This document shows positions 10,545 through 21,629 of a stretch of 64,000 nucleotides of DNA, one piece after another. How positions within the stretch are numbered: position 1 is the stretch's first letter; each line of letters opens with the position of its first letter. The notes under the pieces were generated by a model. It was not told the origin of the DNA. It worked only from the letters and a program-made list of their open reading frames with translations, and did no database searches. The stretch covers positions 10,892,501 through 10,956,500 of the forward strand of contig CM032233.1 of the NCBI GenBank assembly GCA_019009955.1. Reading direction: 5' to 3'. The translations under genes were made by a program, and so were the position numbers. This DNA comes from Riptortus pedestris (Eukaryota > Arthropoda > Insecta > Hemiptera > Alydidae).

Positions 10545-11480
10545 TATTTCTAAGCCAGTGGAGGCTCGGGCAGGAGTTTTCTCCCTTGATAGCTACACTA
10601 ACTCCTGCATGATAATAAGCTGTACTAAGATTTCTAGGGACCAGCCGGAGTGGGGGTTGTAAGGAAGGCCTGAAATTAAAAATAGTGATAATTTGGTTCC
10701 TATTGGTTTTTCTGCAAAAGTGCACATGACGAAAGTTGTTCATTTTGTAATTTGAGTAATATTTTTATATTTAATTTTGTCATATAATAAAGTATAAACG
10801 AGATATACACTAAAAACTAAAGTTTTATTGGGCATAAAATATTGAACCGAACTTAACAAAAATCGGTATGTGAATTAGCATTAATTCTTCCATGATTATG
10901 AGCTATATTAAAATGTTAGGTTTGATCGGGCGTGGGGGTTATAAAGGAGGCCTGAAAAAAAAATTCGTGTTTTCATTTCGTATTGGTTTTTTGTCAAACA
11001 TGCAAACTGAGAGTAACTTTTGTTGTATAACGAACCATAACCGAGTTATATAATAAAAACTACAACGGGAGTCAACAATTTTAATAGCGCTCATTAAATT
11101 GTTTTAATAAAGGCATATAATGACAAAGAGGCCACAATTTTTCTTTATACGATAAAAATTATAGTGGAAGTCAACTATTTTATTGGTTACAAAAGACGTA
11201 GCTGAAATTAACCATACTTGGCACGTGAATTAGGAGTAGTATTTCCATGATTAATTGGTATACGTTAAAGTGGTTTTAATATAGGCATATTGTGACAAAT
11301 GATCTTATCTTCTTAGACTTATATGATAGTTCTAAGCGTGATTAAGATTAGGGAAGTTATAAATCTCCACCCTAACCCGCTCATTTGTTATTTATTTTAA
11401 TTAGAAAATAACTTCGTTTTCCCCCCATTAAAAATCGAAAATATAAGAGCATTTGGTTTATTCAATTTGTCTAATGTATT
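10545..11480 (+). repeat. Family B internal modules (right part of the interrupted copy)
   Basis: The motifs GGAGTGGGGGTTGTAAGGAAGGCC, AAACGAGATATACACTAAAAAC and ACCGAACTTAACAAAAATCGG are family B module hallmarks in the + orientation. They continue the copy whose ACCTCTG end is at 7726. Similarity fades after about 11100. Confidence 0.5.
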
Positions 11481-11485
11481 TTTTG

Positions 11486-11690
11486 TGGGGGCTCAGGTTA
11501 GTCATGTGAGTTAAAGCGTTGACCTTAATCTCAGATGGTAAACCTAGAGTGGCGAGTTCGGTTCCCGCCAGGGCAAAGGAATTTATCAAGGGACGGAATT
11601 CATTAAATAAAATCCTTAGTCCCACCCTGGATAGAAAAAGGTGGTAACCTGTAGATAACCCGTCCCAATTAGCCTTTTTTTCTCCTCATA
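11486..11690 (+). mobile_element. tRNA-derived SINE
   Basis: A tRNA-like head carries an A-box-like stretch (GTTAGTCATGTGAGTTAAAG) and a clear B box (GAGTTCGGTTCCCGCC, 11554-11569) at the usual spacing. A tRNA-unrelated body follows (GGGACGGAATTCATTAAATAAAATCC … ACCCGTCCCAATTAGCC). The head cannot fold as a complete tRNA with a normal acceptor stem. I read it as a SINE promoter head and not as a functional tRNA gene. Confidence 0.55.
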
Positions 11691-12229
11691 GTAACCCTAT
11701 GAGGAGTTATTTATTTGAATGCATGTTCCATTGCTACATAGCATATTACATGTATGATTATGTTTAAATACATTTTTATTTTACAATATTACACGTTAAT
11801 CAACTATCTTCTCAAATATGATATTAAAAAATAATAATAAAATAAAATATTAAAATAAGTAAAATAATTAATAAATGAAATGAAAAAATAAATAAATAAA
11901 ATAAGAACAAAAAACAAATCAATTAAAGTTAGTCCGATGTTTAATTTGCGAGTCTATGTAAGGTAAATAAATACATTGAATTATCATTCCCATTCCTCAC
12001 AATCAACTTAACATTCTAATGTATTTTTGCTACATCCATATCTACACTTTTGATAAACTTTATAAGTTCTTTATTATATTTATTAAATATAATATGGGTG
12101 GAAATAGTGCCGGGTTTAGCCAATGTGAGCAGTCAATGTATTTATCTATTGTAATATTCATTATGTTTTTGTAGCTAGTTCGTTGTTTTTTTTTTATGTA
12201 GCACAGAGTCACCAGCTATTCTGCTTTAT

Positions 12230-12800
12230 ATTCTGCTGGTATTATAGCTGCTAAAACAACTAGCCTCGTAAGAAATAGTTCTTTAACCTTTCGCAGTTTT
12301 AATGCCTATGAGTAGTTGTAGTCTATGAAATTTCTTCAGGTTCCTTTTTCTGCGTAGAACATAATGCCATACTAAAATACCATAGAACATATTAGGGGCA
12401 ATTGCACCTTTATAAAAAGTTTTGAGGCATTCTGATTTCATACCCCAGGTTGTTCTTGTAGCGATACTTAACGTGTTAATGAGTTTTGAAACTTTAGTGT
12501 ATATATAGTAAGAGAGTCTATTCCAATTTAGTTTTCGGTCCATGAGAATACCTAAGTATTTAATTATGTCAGTCTGGTCTAGTGATACGCCTTTAAGTAA
12601 AATATTTAGTTGAGGGATATTCCTTTTTCTAGAAAAAATAATGTATTTCGATTTTTCAGTGTTAAATTCAAGTTTTTTTTTCAGTTTTGTACAATTGGAA
12701 TGTATGCTCATTTGTAAGCAGTATATTCAAAAAATTTAAAACATTTATTTTCACTTAATAATAGTATATCATCAGCATAAGCAATCCCAATTAGCCTTAG
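12230..12800 (-). pseudogene. Non-LTR retrotransposon reverse transcriptase fragment
   Basis: Read on the minus strand, the fragment begins at about 12800 with AYADDILLL, the catalytic YADD box of reverse transcriptase, followed by a stop. It then runs through the 142-codon ORF 12711-12283 with KYIIFSRKRN, IKYLGILMDRKLNW and YGILVWHYV. These are the RT palm-to-thumb blocks of I/R1/jockey-type non-LTR elements. Everything upstream of the YADD box (endonuclease, fingers) is missing. The stop between YADD and the rest, and the loss of frame after 12283, mark it as dead. Whether an RNase H domain once followed cannot be seen. Confidence 0.75.
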
Positions 12801-13029
12801 TTATAAATCGTGGACGTTAATAAATAATTTAAATTTAATTTTAATGTATTATTAAAACAAATTCTAGATGAATAGACGTTTAAACTCAATATGATTTTAG
12901 GTTGCGGGAGGGGGGGGGGGTGGCTACAATCTCTTTCCCTCCCCTCCCTTTTACAATATAAATTAAATTATTATTAGGGTGCCACTGATATTTATTTACG
13001 CCAACTATATAAATTACAAGAAAAGACTC

Positions 13030-13245
13030 TCTTCCAAAATTTTTATTTTCGAACGGGAGTGAGGGTTATAAGGGAGACCTGAAATAAAAATTCCAGATAT
13101 TTCATTGTCTATTTGTTTTTCGACAAACGTGCAAATAACAAAAACTGTTTACTTTGTTATTTAGAGTATCTTTTGTTTTATACATTTTTTCGGAAACAAT
13201 GAATGAAGCAAGTAATTTGAAAATCAATGTACAGACAGAGGTTAC

Positions 13246-13295
<50 letters not shown>

Positions 13296-13300
13296 CATTT
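13030..13300 (-). repeat. Family B fragment ending in (TA)n
   Basis: GAGTGAGGGTTATAAGGGAGACC leads through a shortened module to CAATGTACAGACAGAGGTTACC and a TA run (13253-13293). A family-A-like CATTTTGAAAGGACC follows directly. Confidence 0.65.
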
Positions 13301-13524
13301 TGAAAGGACCGGTTTAGAGACCGGGTGGGAATTTGAAAATTCGAAATATCACCGTATAGAACTAATCTTCTTGAGCTATCTATCCTCTACAATTATTGAT
13401 CTGGCAATTTTTTGGAGCTCTAATATGAAGTGAGTTATTCGTACTTTTGTTTTTAGCTTTCAGTAATCACTAATACTCATTGGATGTTTATTTAGAAATA
13501 CAGAATATATTGCTGTGTCATAAG

Positions 13525-13645
13525 AATACGTGGGAAATCTGCTTAGTTTACGCAGCCTCTGCGTGACGGACATTTCATCATCACGATCTGGTTGGAATCG
13601 ATGGTCACTTGAAGATAGGTTTCGAAAATCGGGTCATCATTTCAT
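13525..13645 (+). repeat. Family A hairpin terminus, rearranged
   Basis: It contains ACGTGGGAAATCTGCTTAGTTTACGCAGCCTCTGCGTGACGGAC, the hairpin end of family A. This is followed by a decayed version of the opposite-end block (GGAATCGATGGTCACTTGAAG … AATCGGGTCATCAT). Confidence 0.6.
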
Positions 13646-13649
13646 ACAA

Positions 13650-16110
13650 TTATTTTCTATATATAACATTTTTTGAACGAACAGGCTATGAGGGAGGCCA
13701 GAAATAAAAAATCTTTAAATTTCGTTTTTATCGTTTATTTCTTGGAAATATGCACATAACAAAGGTTGATTTATTTTTTTTATTTAGAGTTACTTTTCTT
13801 TTGTTCACTTTTGTCGTATTATCAACTATAAACGAGATATAAGCTAAACCTAAAGTCCAGTATGTATATAATGGATACAATAAATCATTATTCCATACAT
13901 AAATATAATAATAAATCATTCTCTTTTCTTCAAGACTAAAAATGCATGGAAATATTAGAACATCAATATTTTAAAATGGTGTGTTCTTTAACATTTTACG
14001 ATCCGACTTATTATGACAAATTTATATTGAGTTTTCGAATTTTTTCCTATGTACACTCCCACTATTCCAAGACAAATTTCAACCAATAATAAATACGATC
14101 TGTAATGTTGATTGAAACGATTAAATATCGATTATGTTATAGATAAAATAAAAATGTTCAAGTAAGGAACGAAAAATCTTAATTGATGACGTCATTGCAT
14201 AACGTATTTGTCTCTATCCAAGAAAGTGAAAGTTTAATGAAAACCGTTTGTGGTATTTAGCCTTTGAATGAATTGGGTTTATGATATAACAGCTGTTTGT
14301 TCATATGAAATGAGTTAAAGTGGGGCTTTACTGATGGCCGAAAACTAAAATACGGAAATATCTCGGTTAATAGTTAATATAGAGAAAACATGTATATTAT
14401 ATAACAAAATGTATAAACATTGTATTTGAAATAAGATTGCTTCCGTACAGTGAATGGACATTTGAAGAAATTTTTCGAAAATCGCCTCTCTTAAGGGTAA
14501 TCTTCTAAACGATTCTATAAGTTCAATTACGGCAGTTACAATAAAACGCAATAAAAATCCATTAGGTCTCCAAAATCTTGTGGTTCCTCACAATAAATGT
14601 TTTGAATACAGCTTAGCAGGCATTTGAAGAAATTTTTCGAAAATCGCCTTCCTTAACGGAAATCTCCTAAAAGATTCTATAAGTTCACTTACTGCAGTTA
14701 CTAGATATTCAGGTATAAACCCTAAATACAGATCCGGGGAAATGTAAATTTACTGTGCAAAGTAAAACAATGCCAAAAAGTTATCGTTATCATTCAGCCT
14801 CAAATGATTTCCCTAGCGAAGCCGGGTATCTAAGCTTGTATTTTTTATTTTACTTATTTTTTTTTGTATGTTTATTTTTACACCCATATTTATATTTATT
14901 GTTTCATTTTTATTATAAACATAATAATTTTATTTTAGCTCCCCATTTATTTTTTAAGAATTTCATATTATGTGATTGATGATTTTTCTGTGTAGTCAGC
15001 TACATTGGGTGAGTAGCCACACTTAAATGCTTAATAAAGGGTTCTTTATTTTTTTCTACTTGGAAGAGGAACATTAAATAATCTCCAATCGCGTTGTGAT
15101 CAAAATCGATTTATTGTAATAGCGAAATCAGAATTGGTACTTTCTTGGTTAAAAATATCTAAAAAAAAATGAGTGTCTTGGTTCTTTTGTTAATTAGAAG
15201 AATTTCAACAAAACAAATGCAAGGAACTTTTTTATCGAACACTATTTTTTAAGCTGTGTTTGGTTATCTCTGAGAAAATATACAACTCCACTTTGGTTGT
15301 TAAGCGAAATCGGTTATACATTTCGAACGATAATCGGTAATTAACTTTGAATAGCAATTATTATAAGTATTTCATATAACATTATTATGTTGGAAACTTC
15401 TATGTTGCTTACTGTTTTCTAAAGTTACTACTATTAGAAGTGTAGATGAAAAAGGTGATATTTTATACAACCACTAAGCAGTTGCACATTTATCCTCTTC
15501 CATCCTCTGTACCATACAAATGTTAACCTGATTCTGTATTTTCAGCATGACCCGACGAGCTCAATCCTCCTTCTTATTAGTTTACATAGTATTAGGTCCA
15601 TAATAAAAATCCATTTGGTCTCCAAAATCTTGTGGTTCCTCAATATAATTTTTTTTAATAGCTGCTTAGCGAGAATTATAAATATTATAGGCCAGTTGTA
15701 TAACCGTTAATACTAGATTTCCATGTTTTTTTATATGAGGTGAACTTTTACAAACCAACCAATGCGGCGTATCTATCTCAGCATACACAAGCTATGTATA
15801 AAACACTAACATTGTTAAACTATACCTTTCCTGTAATATAATATAATAAACGTATATAGAGTTATTGTTTGAATACTTTATGAGTAGATTTCCAAAATGC
15901 AACAGAATACTCTGAACTACTGCAGTTTCTTTATTACAGTATTTATTTTACTCCTCCTACAGTAAAATATAAATCAAGTGGAAAAGCTTCTCTTGCATAT
16001 ATTTTTGATTAATTTATAGTATATAAATTAACACCTACTTTATGTGACTGAGGATAATGATAATTTCACTTATTTTTATTATTTACTAAATTCAATCACA
16101 TATTTGCCGC
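13650..16110. other. Non-coding repeat-derived DNA upstream of the MATH-BTB gene
   Basis: It holds fragments of family B (about 13685-13900 and a CGAAGCCGGG terminus at 14730-14840) and of family A interior (about 14335-14700). From 14850 to 16110 I see no gene. It may contain the promoter and 5' exon(s) of the MATH-BTB gene, but I cannot pick them out. Confidence 0.45.
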
Positions 16111-16112
16111 AG

Positions 16113-17220
16113 GTAGTTCTTCTGGACTTGAGGCAGTCGAATTACTGGAACAACTATGTCTGCGTCACAGGTCAACAGGCTTCCACCTGCGAAACGCAGA
16201 ACACCAGTTGCTGAAAATTATTGGTTCACGACGATTAATACAGTTAAGCGTATTTATAATTGGACGATCAGTGATTTTAGGATCAATCATGAAGAAAATG
16301 ACAAACCCATTCGGTCTACTACTTTTGCCCAGGAAATTGATACAGAAATATTATGGCAGTTACATGCATATCCAAACAAGGACTTTTTTTCTATATTTCT
16401 AACCTTGTTTAGGGCAAACAAACAAGAAGCTTATGCCAAATTTAGATTTTCTTTGTTAAATGCCAATGGAAAGATGGTCAATATATGGGAAAGTAAATCT
16501 GTAAAGAGGTTTACCCTAGATGAAGGCTACGGTTTTAATGACTTCATCAGGACAGACGCCTTATTGGATGAAGCTAATAGTCTTTTGCCCAATGGGAGAC
16601 TCACCATTGTTTGCGAAGTAAATTTAGTCGGTGACTACATTCATAGCTCGAGCCAGTCAAATCCTGTACAGATTAATTATCCAGAACGTCGACAAATTGA
16701 GGATTTTGGAGACCTCTTTGAATCTTCAAAATTTAGCGATGTGACTATCGCGGCTGGGGGCACTGAAATCCGAGCACACAAAGCAATCTTGGCTTCTCGG
16801 AGTAGTGTTATTGCTGGCATGCTTGATGTTGAATCCCATAGACTAAATATATCTGATGTCAATGAAGAAGTACTCCAAGAGTTTCTTAGGTTCCTATATA
16901 CAGGAAAGGCCCAAAAACTGGAATCCATGGCTGACAAACTCTTTGAAGCTGCAGATAGGTACCGTGTAATGGCATTGAAGTATATGTGTGAAGAAGTTTT
17001 GCAAAGAACATTGTCCGTTGAAAATGCAGCAAACACTCTTATTCTAGCTGACCTCCACTCTTCAATGGAACTAAAAGAAGCTGCAATCAACTATATAGTT
17101 TGTCATGCCACGGATGTAAGTGTAACAGATGGCTGGAAAGTATTGACTATGTCACACCCCCAACTCCTGTTAGAAGCCTACAAAAAACTTTTAACAGAGA
17201 GAATCTCTCCCTTTGGCTGA
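16113..17220 (+). CDS. SPOP-like MATH-BTB protein (Cullin-3 substrate adaptor)
   Basis: An intact 354-codon frame runs from ATG at 16156 to TGA at 17218-17220. A splice acceptor (TTTGCCGCAG) ends at 16112, so the coding exon carries 43 bp of 5' leader and at least one upstream exon is likely. Residues ~20-155 form a MATH domain (YNWTISDF, AKFRFSLLN, GFNDFIRTDALLDEANSLLP). Residues ~185-290 form a BTB domain (FSDVTIAAGG, RAHKAILASRS, FLRFLYTGKA). A SPOP-type C-terminal BACK-like region follows (LSVENAANTLILADLHSS, ATDVSVTDGWKVL). SPOP family proteins bring substrates held by MATH to Cullin-3 ubiquitin ligase. SPOP is 374 residues; this one lacks its basic C-terminal nuclear signal, has a short deletion in BTB before HRLNISDV, and has Tyr where SPOP has the MATH-cleft Trp (DEGYGF). 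It may be a divergent paralogue. Confidence 0.9.
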
Positions 17221-17457
17221 CAAAGGAAACATTACTGAGGCACACTATTTATCAAGAGCCACTGTACGTATGGCATTTCATCTATGTGTGGTAGATAGTC
17301 GAGCCTGTGTGTCTATTCATATTCATATAAATATACTGTACGTAATTTGAGTCACTGAATGTTGGTTAATTTTGTGTAATTTATTGTAAATTTTTTTATA
17401 CGTTATAACTTTATCTTGTTTTACAATACAATAAGTTTATTTTGTTCTACAAAACCA

Positions 17458-17710
17458 ATTGATAAGGACTAATAAAAAGACCTTGTCCTGTACAATTGTT
17501 TTTAATTTTATGCAAAGTGCACATTCGGAGTCAGCGCTTCAACGTCAATGCTTGCTGATTAGAGCAGTATAGCCTGGACAACAAGCATGTCCACGCTAAA
17601 CTGCTCTAATCAGTAGGCACTGACGATGGAGTGCTGACTCTGAAAGCGCACTTTGCATAAAATTAAAAACAATAGTAGAGGACAAGGCCTTTTTATTGAT
17701 CCTTATCAAT
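17458..17710. mobile_element. Fold-back MITE, 253 bp near-perfect palindrome
   Basis: The outer ends ATTGATAAGGA and TCCTTATCAAT are complementary, and complementarity continues for ~115 bp per arm (for example TTTTTAATTTTATGCAAAGTGC against GCACTTTGCATAAAATTAAAAA) to a short loop at about 17578-17597. There is no coding capacity. It lies 240 bp beyond the stop of the MATH-BTB gene. It supplies the first AATAAA after that stop (17471-17476), so it may provide the polyadenylation signal. Confidence 0.75.
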
Positions 17711-17822
17711 ATTATTTTCATTTTTTTAATATTACCATTCCAATAAAATATACTTTTAAAGCCAGATAATACGTCTTTACCTCATTAAAAAATCGAATGG
17801 TTTTCCCCAATATCCATACATT

Positions 17823-17824
<2 letters not shown>

Positions 17825-17855
<31 letters not shown>

Positions 17856-18075
17856 GTCTTCTATTAGTTTCCCAAATGTTAATGGAATTTCAAACACATC
17901 CAAGACTTTAGGATATTTTAATATTCTCAGAGATTAACAAGAGTGGGGTTAGAAGTTTAGCCTGAAATGCCTCAAAACTCTCGATATTTAGTTTCCTAAT
18001 GGTTTTTTGGCCAGAAAGCACAGTTTTTTGTTATTTAGAGTAACATTTGTTATATGCCTACGTAACATAAGTACG
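17825..18075. repeat. (TA)n array and degraded family B module
   Basis: A short TA array (17825-17854) is followed at about 17930-18070 by GAGTGGGGTTAGAAG … GTTATTTAGAGTAAC, a decayed family B module. Confidence 0.5.
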
Positions 18076-18633
18076 CAATGTGTAATTAAATTTAGAAAAA
18101 AATAAAAAACATGGAAATAGATTTCGAATTTAATAAAAATATTTTTAAATTTACTGAAGATTTCTTTCCAGATACAGATGTACGTAATAAGAAAAAAAGA
18201 TAAATTTCATTAGACAATGTAGAAGAAAATAGGCAAATAAATAAATGCTAACAAGTTAGGAATTAAAATTAGAAACAAATAAAAATAATAAGAGAAAGAG
18301 GGAAGATGTGGTAGACCAGATGATAAATACCAAAAATAATAAGCTTTAACAATCCTCAATAATAGATTGTTTATCGCTAAGAAATTACAAACAGAATAGT
18401 AAAAATAATAAACTTAATAATCACATTCTATTGCAAAATAGTAAAATAACAATTAAAAAAGAACTTCGATAAAATAAAATTACAAATATTTTATTCATTT
18501 AAATATCACCCGCAAATATATAGAAACTGAAATTATTTGTAATGGGGTATGTAATATAATCTGGAAATGTAACAATAAAATACAAAAACATTTAGTAGAA
18601 TTAAAGCAATAGATTCAAAATCTAAAAATAATA

Positions 18634-18815
18634 CGTATATTCGAAATAATTTGTAACACCTGCAATGGAACTTATATTGGCGAATCCTCGCAGTTGCTCA
18701 ATAAAAGGTTAAATGAGCTGGTAAAAAGTAATGGAAATAACACTGCATTGACAGATCATTCTATCTCTAAGAAACACGCCTTCAATTTTGAAGAAGATCA
18801 AATAATTGCTAAATA
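18634..18815 (+). pseudogene. Penelope-like element GIY-YIG endonuclease fragment
   Basis: A continuous frame of about 60 codons reads FEIICNTCNGTYIGESS, then LLNKRLNEL, then ALTDHSISKKHAFNFEE, and stops at 18813-18815. The C-x2-C pair just before TYIGE, the Arg of NKRL and the DHSISKKH block are the layout of the GIY-YIG endonuclease that ends Penelope-like retroelement ORFs. The usual GIY tripeptide is not preserved. No reverse transcriptase precedes it here; a Penelope RT piece lies separately at 42.8-43.8 kb. The fragment is a dead remnant. No cysteine-rich or basic tail is visible beyond the stop. Confidence 0.65.
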
Positions 18816-18819
18816 ATTA

Positions 18820-19870
18820 AATAAAATAATACATAATAAACGTAAAATAAAAGAGAGTATTTACATAATAAAAACAGAAAAAAGGCAGTAAACAGAAAAA
18901 CGAAAATTAAATACCTATACTATAACATTTTATCTTAAATTCATCGATTTGAAAAATGACGCTAAATAATCGAGTTCAAGTTTGACGTGTAAATAATCGA
19001 TTTGTAGCCAGCTGACTTAACCTACTTCCGGAACCTCAGTTTGAACTACCTCGCCAGTGACAGCCGCAATGAATTTAACAGGGAAACGACAGAAATGTAA
19101 GTAGCAAATCTATAATTAAATTCAATAAATATAACATATTTCCAGACATCTATTAATACAATATCTAGCAAAGAATTTTTAAGATTTTTCTTAAATTAAT
19201 GTTAGTACATTTTTTTTTAAAAGTGATAGCCCCTGAACAGGTGGCAAGTAAGCCACTAAACATGTGGGGCAGTATCAATAAAGTGTATGTGGAAAAAAGT
19301 GTATTTTATTGGTGACTCTCGCCATGAAAATATAAAGAATATATATAAATATTGTATTTTGAGGTAGTTTTTGATTATTCATAAGCTCTTGTTCTGTAAC
19401 TGGATGAAAAATAGGACAAATCGAATCCACTATTACACATGACCTTCGTGCTAGAATCCGACCAAAACAATTGGTCTGATTCGCAGGATAATCAGTGTCA
19501 GAATTATTGAAAACATAAAGAGTGTGAATATCTTAACAATAAAACATTGGGCAATAGTAAAGCTTTATTGAAAAGCAAATCAATGGTTACAGCTAATGGG
19601 GTAAGTTACCAAAACAACCGTTCAAAAATTAAACTTCTAATATAAAATGAGCAGAGAAGATGCTTACAGACTTGTTTAAACTATGAAACATTTGATATTA
19701 ATGAAACAGAACCAAAAATATTAATAATCTCTAAACATTTGCTGAAAGAGGAGGCCAGCAAAGTTCCTAAATTTGGTTGATAGCGTTAAGAAGCTTAATG
19801 CATGCTTAGGAAAACAATGGCATTATGATGATATAATAAAATAAATTATATTCGAAATGCTTCCTTTGAA
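18820..19870. other. AT-rich non-coding stretch
   Basis: Beyond the endonuclease remnant I see A-rich sequence and no further recognisable gene. A patch with several open minus-strand windows lies at 19240-19560, but no family could be assigned. Confidence 0.4.
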
Positions 19871-19871
19871 A

Positions 19872-20075
19872 TTAAGCTCTTGGATAATTTACACATAAAA
19901 CTTCATATTGCCTATTGAACACTTTTCCTGAGATATTGAATATTTTTACGTTATTCACGTTTGGAGAGCAAGCAGCGATGCTTATAGTTCTTCTAAACAG
20001 ATCATTATCAAAGCCCTTGAAAGCCTTTTTATCAATCTTTATACTTTGTGTTCCAGAAGTGTGCCTCTCCTCCAT
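19872..20075 (-). CDS. Unidentified ORF remnant, 67 codons
   Basis: The frame starts MEERHTSGTQSIKIDKKAF and contains DNDLFRRTISIAACSPNVN and FNRQYEVLCVNY. Its composition is that of real protein and not of repeat translation. It begins right beside the hairpin end of a family A copy (20085 onward), which may have removed its 5' part. I do not recognise the family. It could be the truncated end of a transposon gene or a spurious frame. Confidence 0.25.
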   Translation of the reverse strand: MEERHTSGTQSIKIDKKAFKGFDNDLFRRTISIAACSPNVNNVKIFNISGKVFNRQYEVLCVNYPRA

Positions 20076-20084
20076 GAATCTAAA

Positions 20085-21019
20085 AGTCCGTCACGATGGG
20101 GCTGCGTAAACTAAGCAGATTTCCCGCGTGAAGTTTAACAATAGATAAATCTACATACCGGTAACACAACACCACCGTGAATATTATGTGAATAAATACA
20201 AATGATAATAAAAACCTCCAGGCGGAAAGCATCTGAAATGTAAACAAACAGTTCTGCCAACTTCTTACCGAAAAGAAAACAATTACTGTGATATATCTGA
20301 ATATAACGTATTAATTTGATTGAAAACTGTTTACTATATCTAGTACTGTAACTTATAAAGAATCAGAATAATTTTTACCTCAATCAATCAAATTTAAGTT
20401 GTCCAAAAACCTGAGAAGGGGGGGGGGTCACATGAACATATTCGCAAGTATCTCGTATAATAAATGTCTCTTGAAAACAATATTTGGTATTTAAGCTTCA
20501 AATGATGTAGTTTATTACATAACCGAGTATTGTTTATGTAATATGAGCAGAAGTGGAGGTTTGCTGAAGTCTGAAAACTGAAAAATGCAAATATCTCAGT
20601 TAATATTCATGTTAGGGAATAAATGTATTTAACAATATGTATAGTACATTTAATTTTCTTTAATATTGATTCTATACATTTTTTCGATCGGACGTTTAGT
20701 AACGGACATATTTGGAATTTTCAAATTTCTCCCCTCTAAACCTCCCCTCCCCCTGGTCCGATTTCAAGAACATAATCTTTCTTTTTACATAAAACGACTA
20801 AATATAGTGTTTGGTAGCGATTAAACAATAATTGCGACCGCTAGAGTGGTAACAGACAAATATGTAGATAGATAGATAGATAAATACAGTTTTGAACGAA
20901 CCTCATTTTAGCAGATTTCAGCTATTGATGTCGTACTCATGACGCGAGTTTTGTAACATTTCCTCAAATGTCCATCGATCCTAACCAGGAGATGACGAAA
21001 GTGAGGTCCGTTCAAAATG

Positions 21020-21022
<3 letters not shown>
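20085..21022 (-). mobile_element. Family A element, long copy plus inverted terminus
   Basis: It starts GTCACGATGGGGCTGCGTAAACTAAGCAGATTTCCCGCGTG, the hairpin end. For about 800 bp it is nearly colinear with 62772-63690, including the GGAAAGCATCTGAAATG and TATCTCGTATAATAAATGTCTC blocks. At 20905 it switches to a terminal block in the opposite orientation (AGCAGATTTCAGCTATTGATG … GAGGTCCGTTCAAAATG), which abuts a (TA)n array. Confidence 0.65.
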
Positions 21023-21080
<58 letters not shown>

Positions 21081-21430
21081 CTAAGGTACCCGGCAATGCT
21101 CGGAAATTCATTTGGGGCTGAATGATGATGGTATTTGTTTTGGCAAGCCTTTACTTCCCACAACATTTTAACATTTCCCGATGTATAGCGGTCGTTGCTG
21201 TGGATGTGTTAATAATAAAATTATTTGTTATGTAAGGCTTCACTGTCATCAATATTTTTATATTTCCCGTCTCATGTGCATGTAGTTTTTTTTAAATATA
21301 TAATTCATAATCATAGAAAGTATTCTGCCCGCCAAACCATGTTTGAATGAAACTTCCTTTCCCTTGATACGGTACAAAGACCAACATTGACTGGAAAATG
21401 AAATATCGAGATTTTTTATATCAGGCGTCT
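21023..21430. repeat. (TA)n array followed by family B terminus
   Basis: TA repeats (21023-21077) separate the family A end from TAGCTAAGGTACCCGGCAATGCTCGG, the family B end, which continues to about 21430. This is the same A-(TA)n-B order as at 1.8-2.9 kb. Confidence 0.7.
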
Positions 21431-21578
21431 CTTAAGAGCCGCGTATTTGGGAGGTGCAAGGGAGATGAAAGGAGCCGACCGAGGGACTTCTGGTGCCAGT
21501 AGGTTCCAGACTAGTACCTTCCAGACCGCGTCCTGTGATGTTGCCGCCTCTCTATATAAGCATGTGCAAATCAACAAC

Positions 21579-21582
<4 letters not shown>

Positions 21583-21629
<47 letters not shown>

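Larger units (their letters stand above)
7794..10545 (+). mobile_element. Unidentified ~2.7 kb insert within a family B copy
   Basis: Family B sequence stops at about 7793 and resumes at about 10545 with a family B module, so the interval looks inserted. It starts with a GC-richer proline/serine-rich reading frame (7794-8189) and continues as a C/T-biased stretch (8900-10440). That stretch has degenerate internal copies of a CTGTACTCTGTATATTTAAG-like motif near 9960, 10120 and 9610. A Merlin transposon is nested inside at 8158-8885. I do not recognise the host insert. A deleted retroelement with a gag-like first ORF is one possibility; it is not shown. Confidence 0.35.

Noticed and set aside
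11486..11570. Possible tRNA gene
   Set aside because: A and B boxes are present but the arms do not form a cloverleaf acceptor stem; the attached body indicates a SINE.
16677..17090. 137-codon minus-strand ORF
   Set aside because: Antisense shadow of the MATH-BTB coding sequence.
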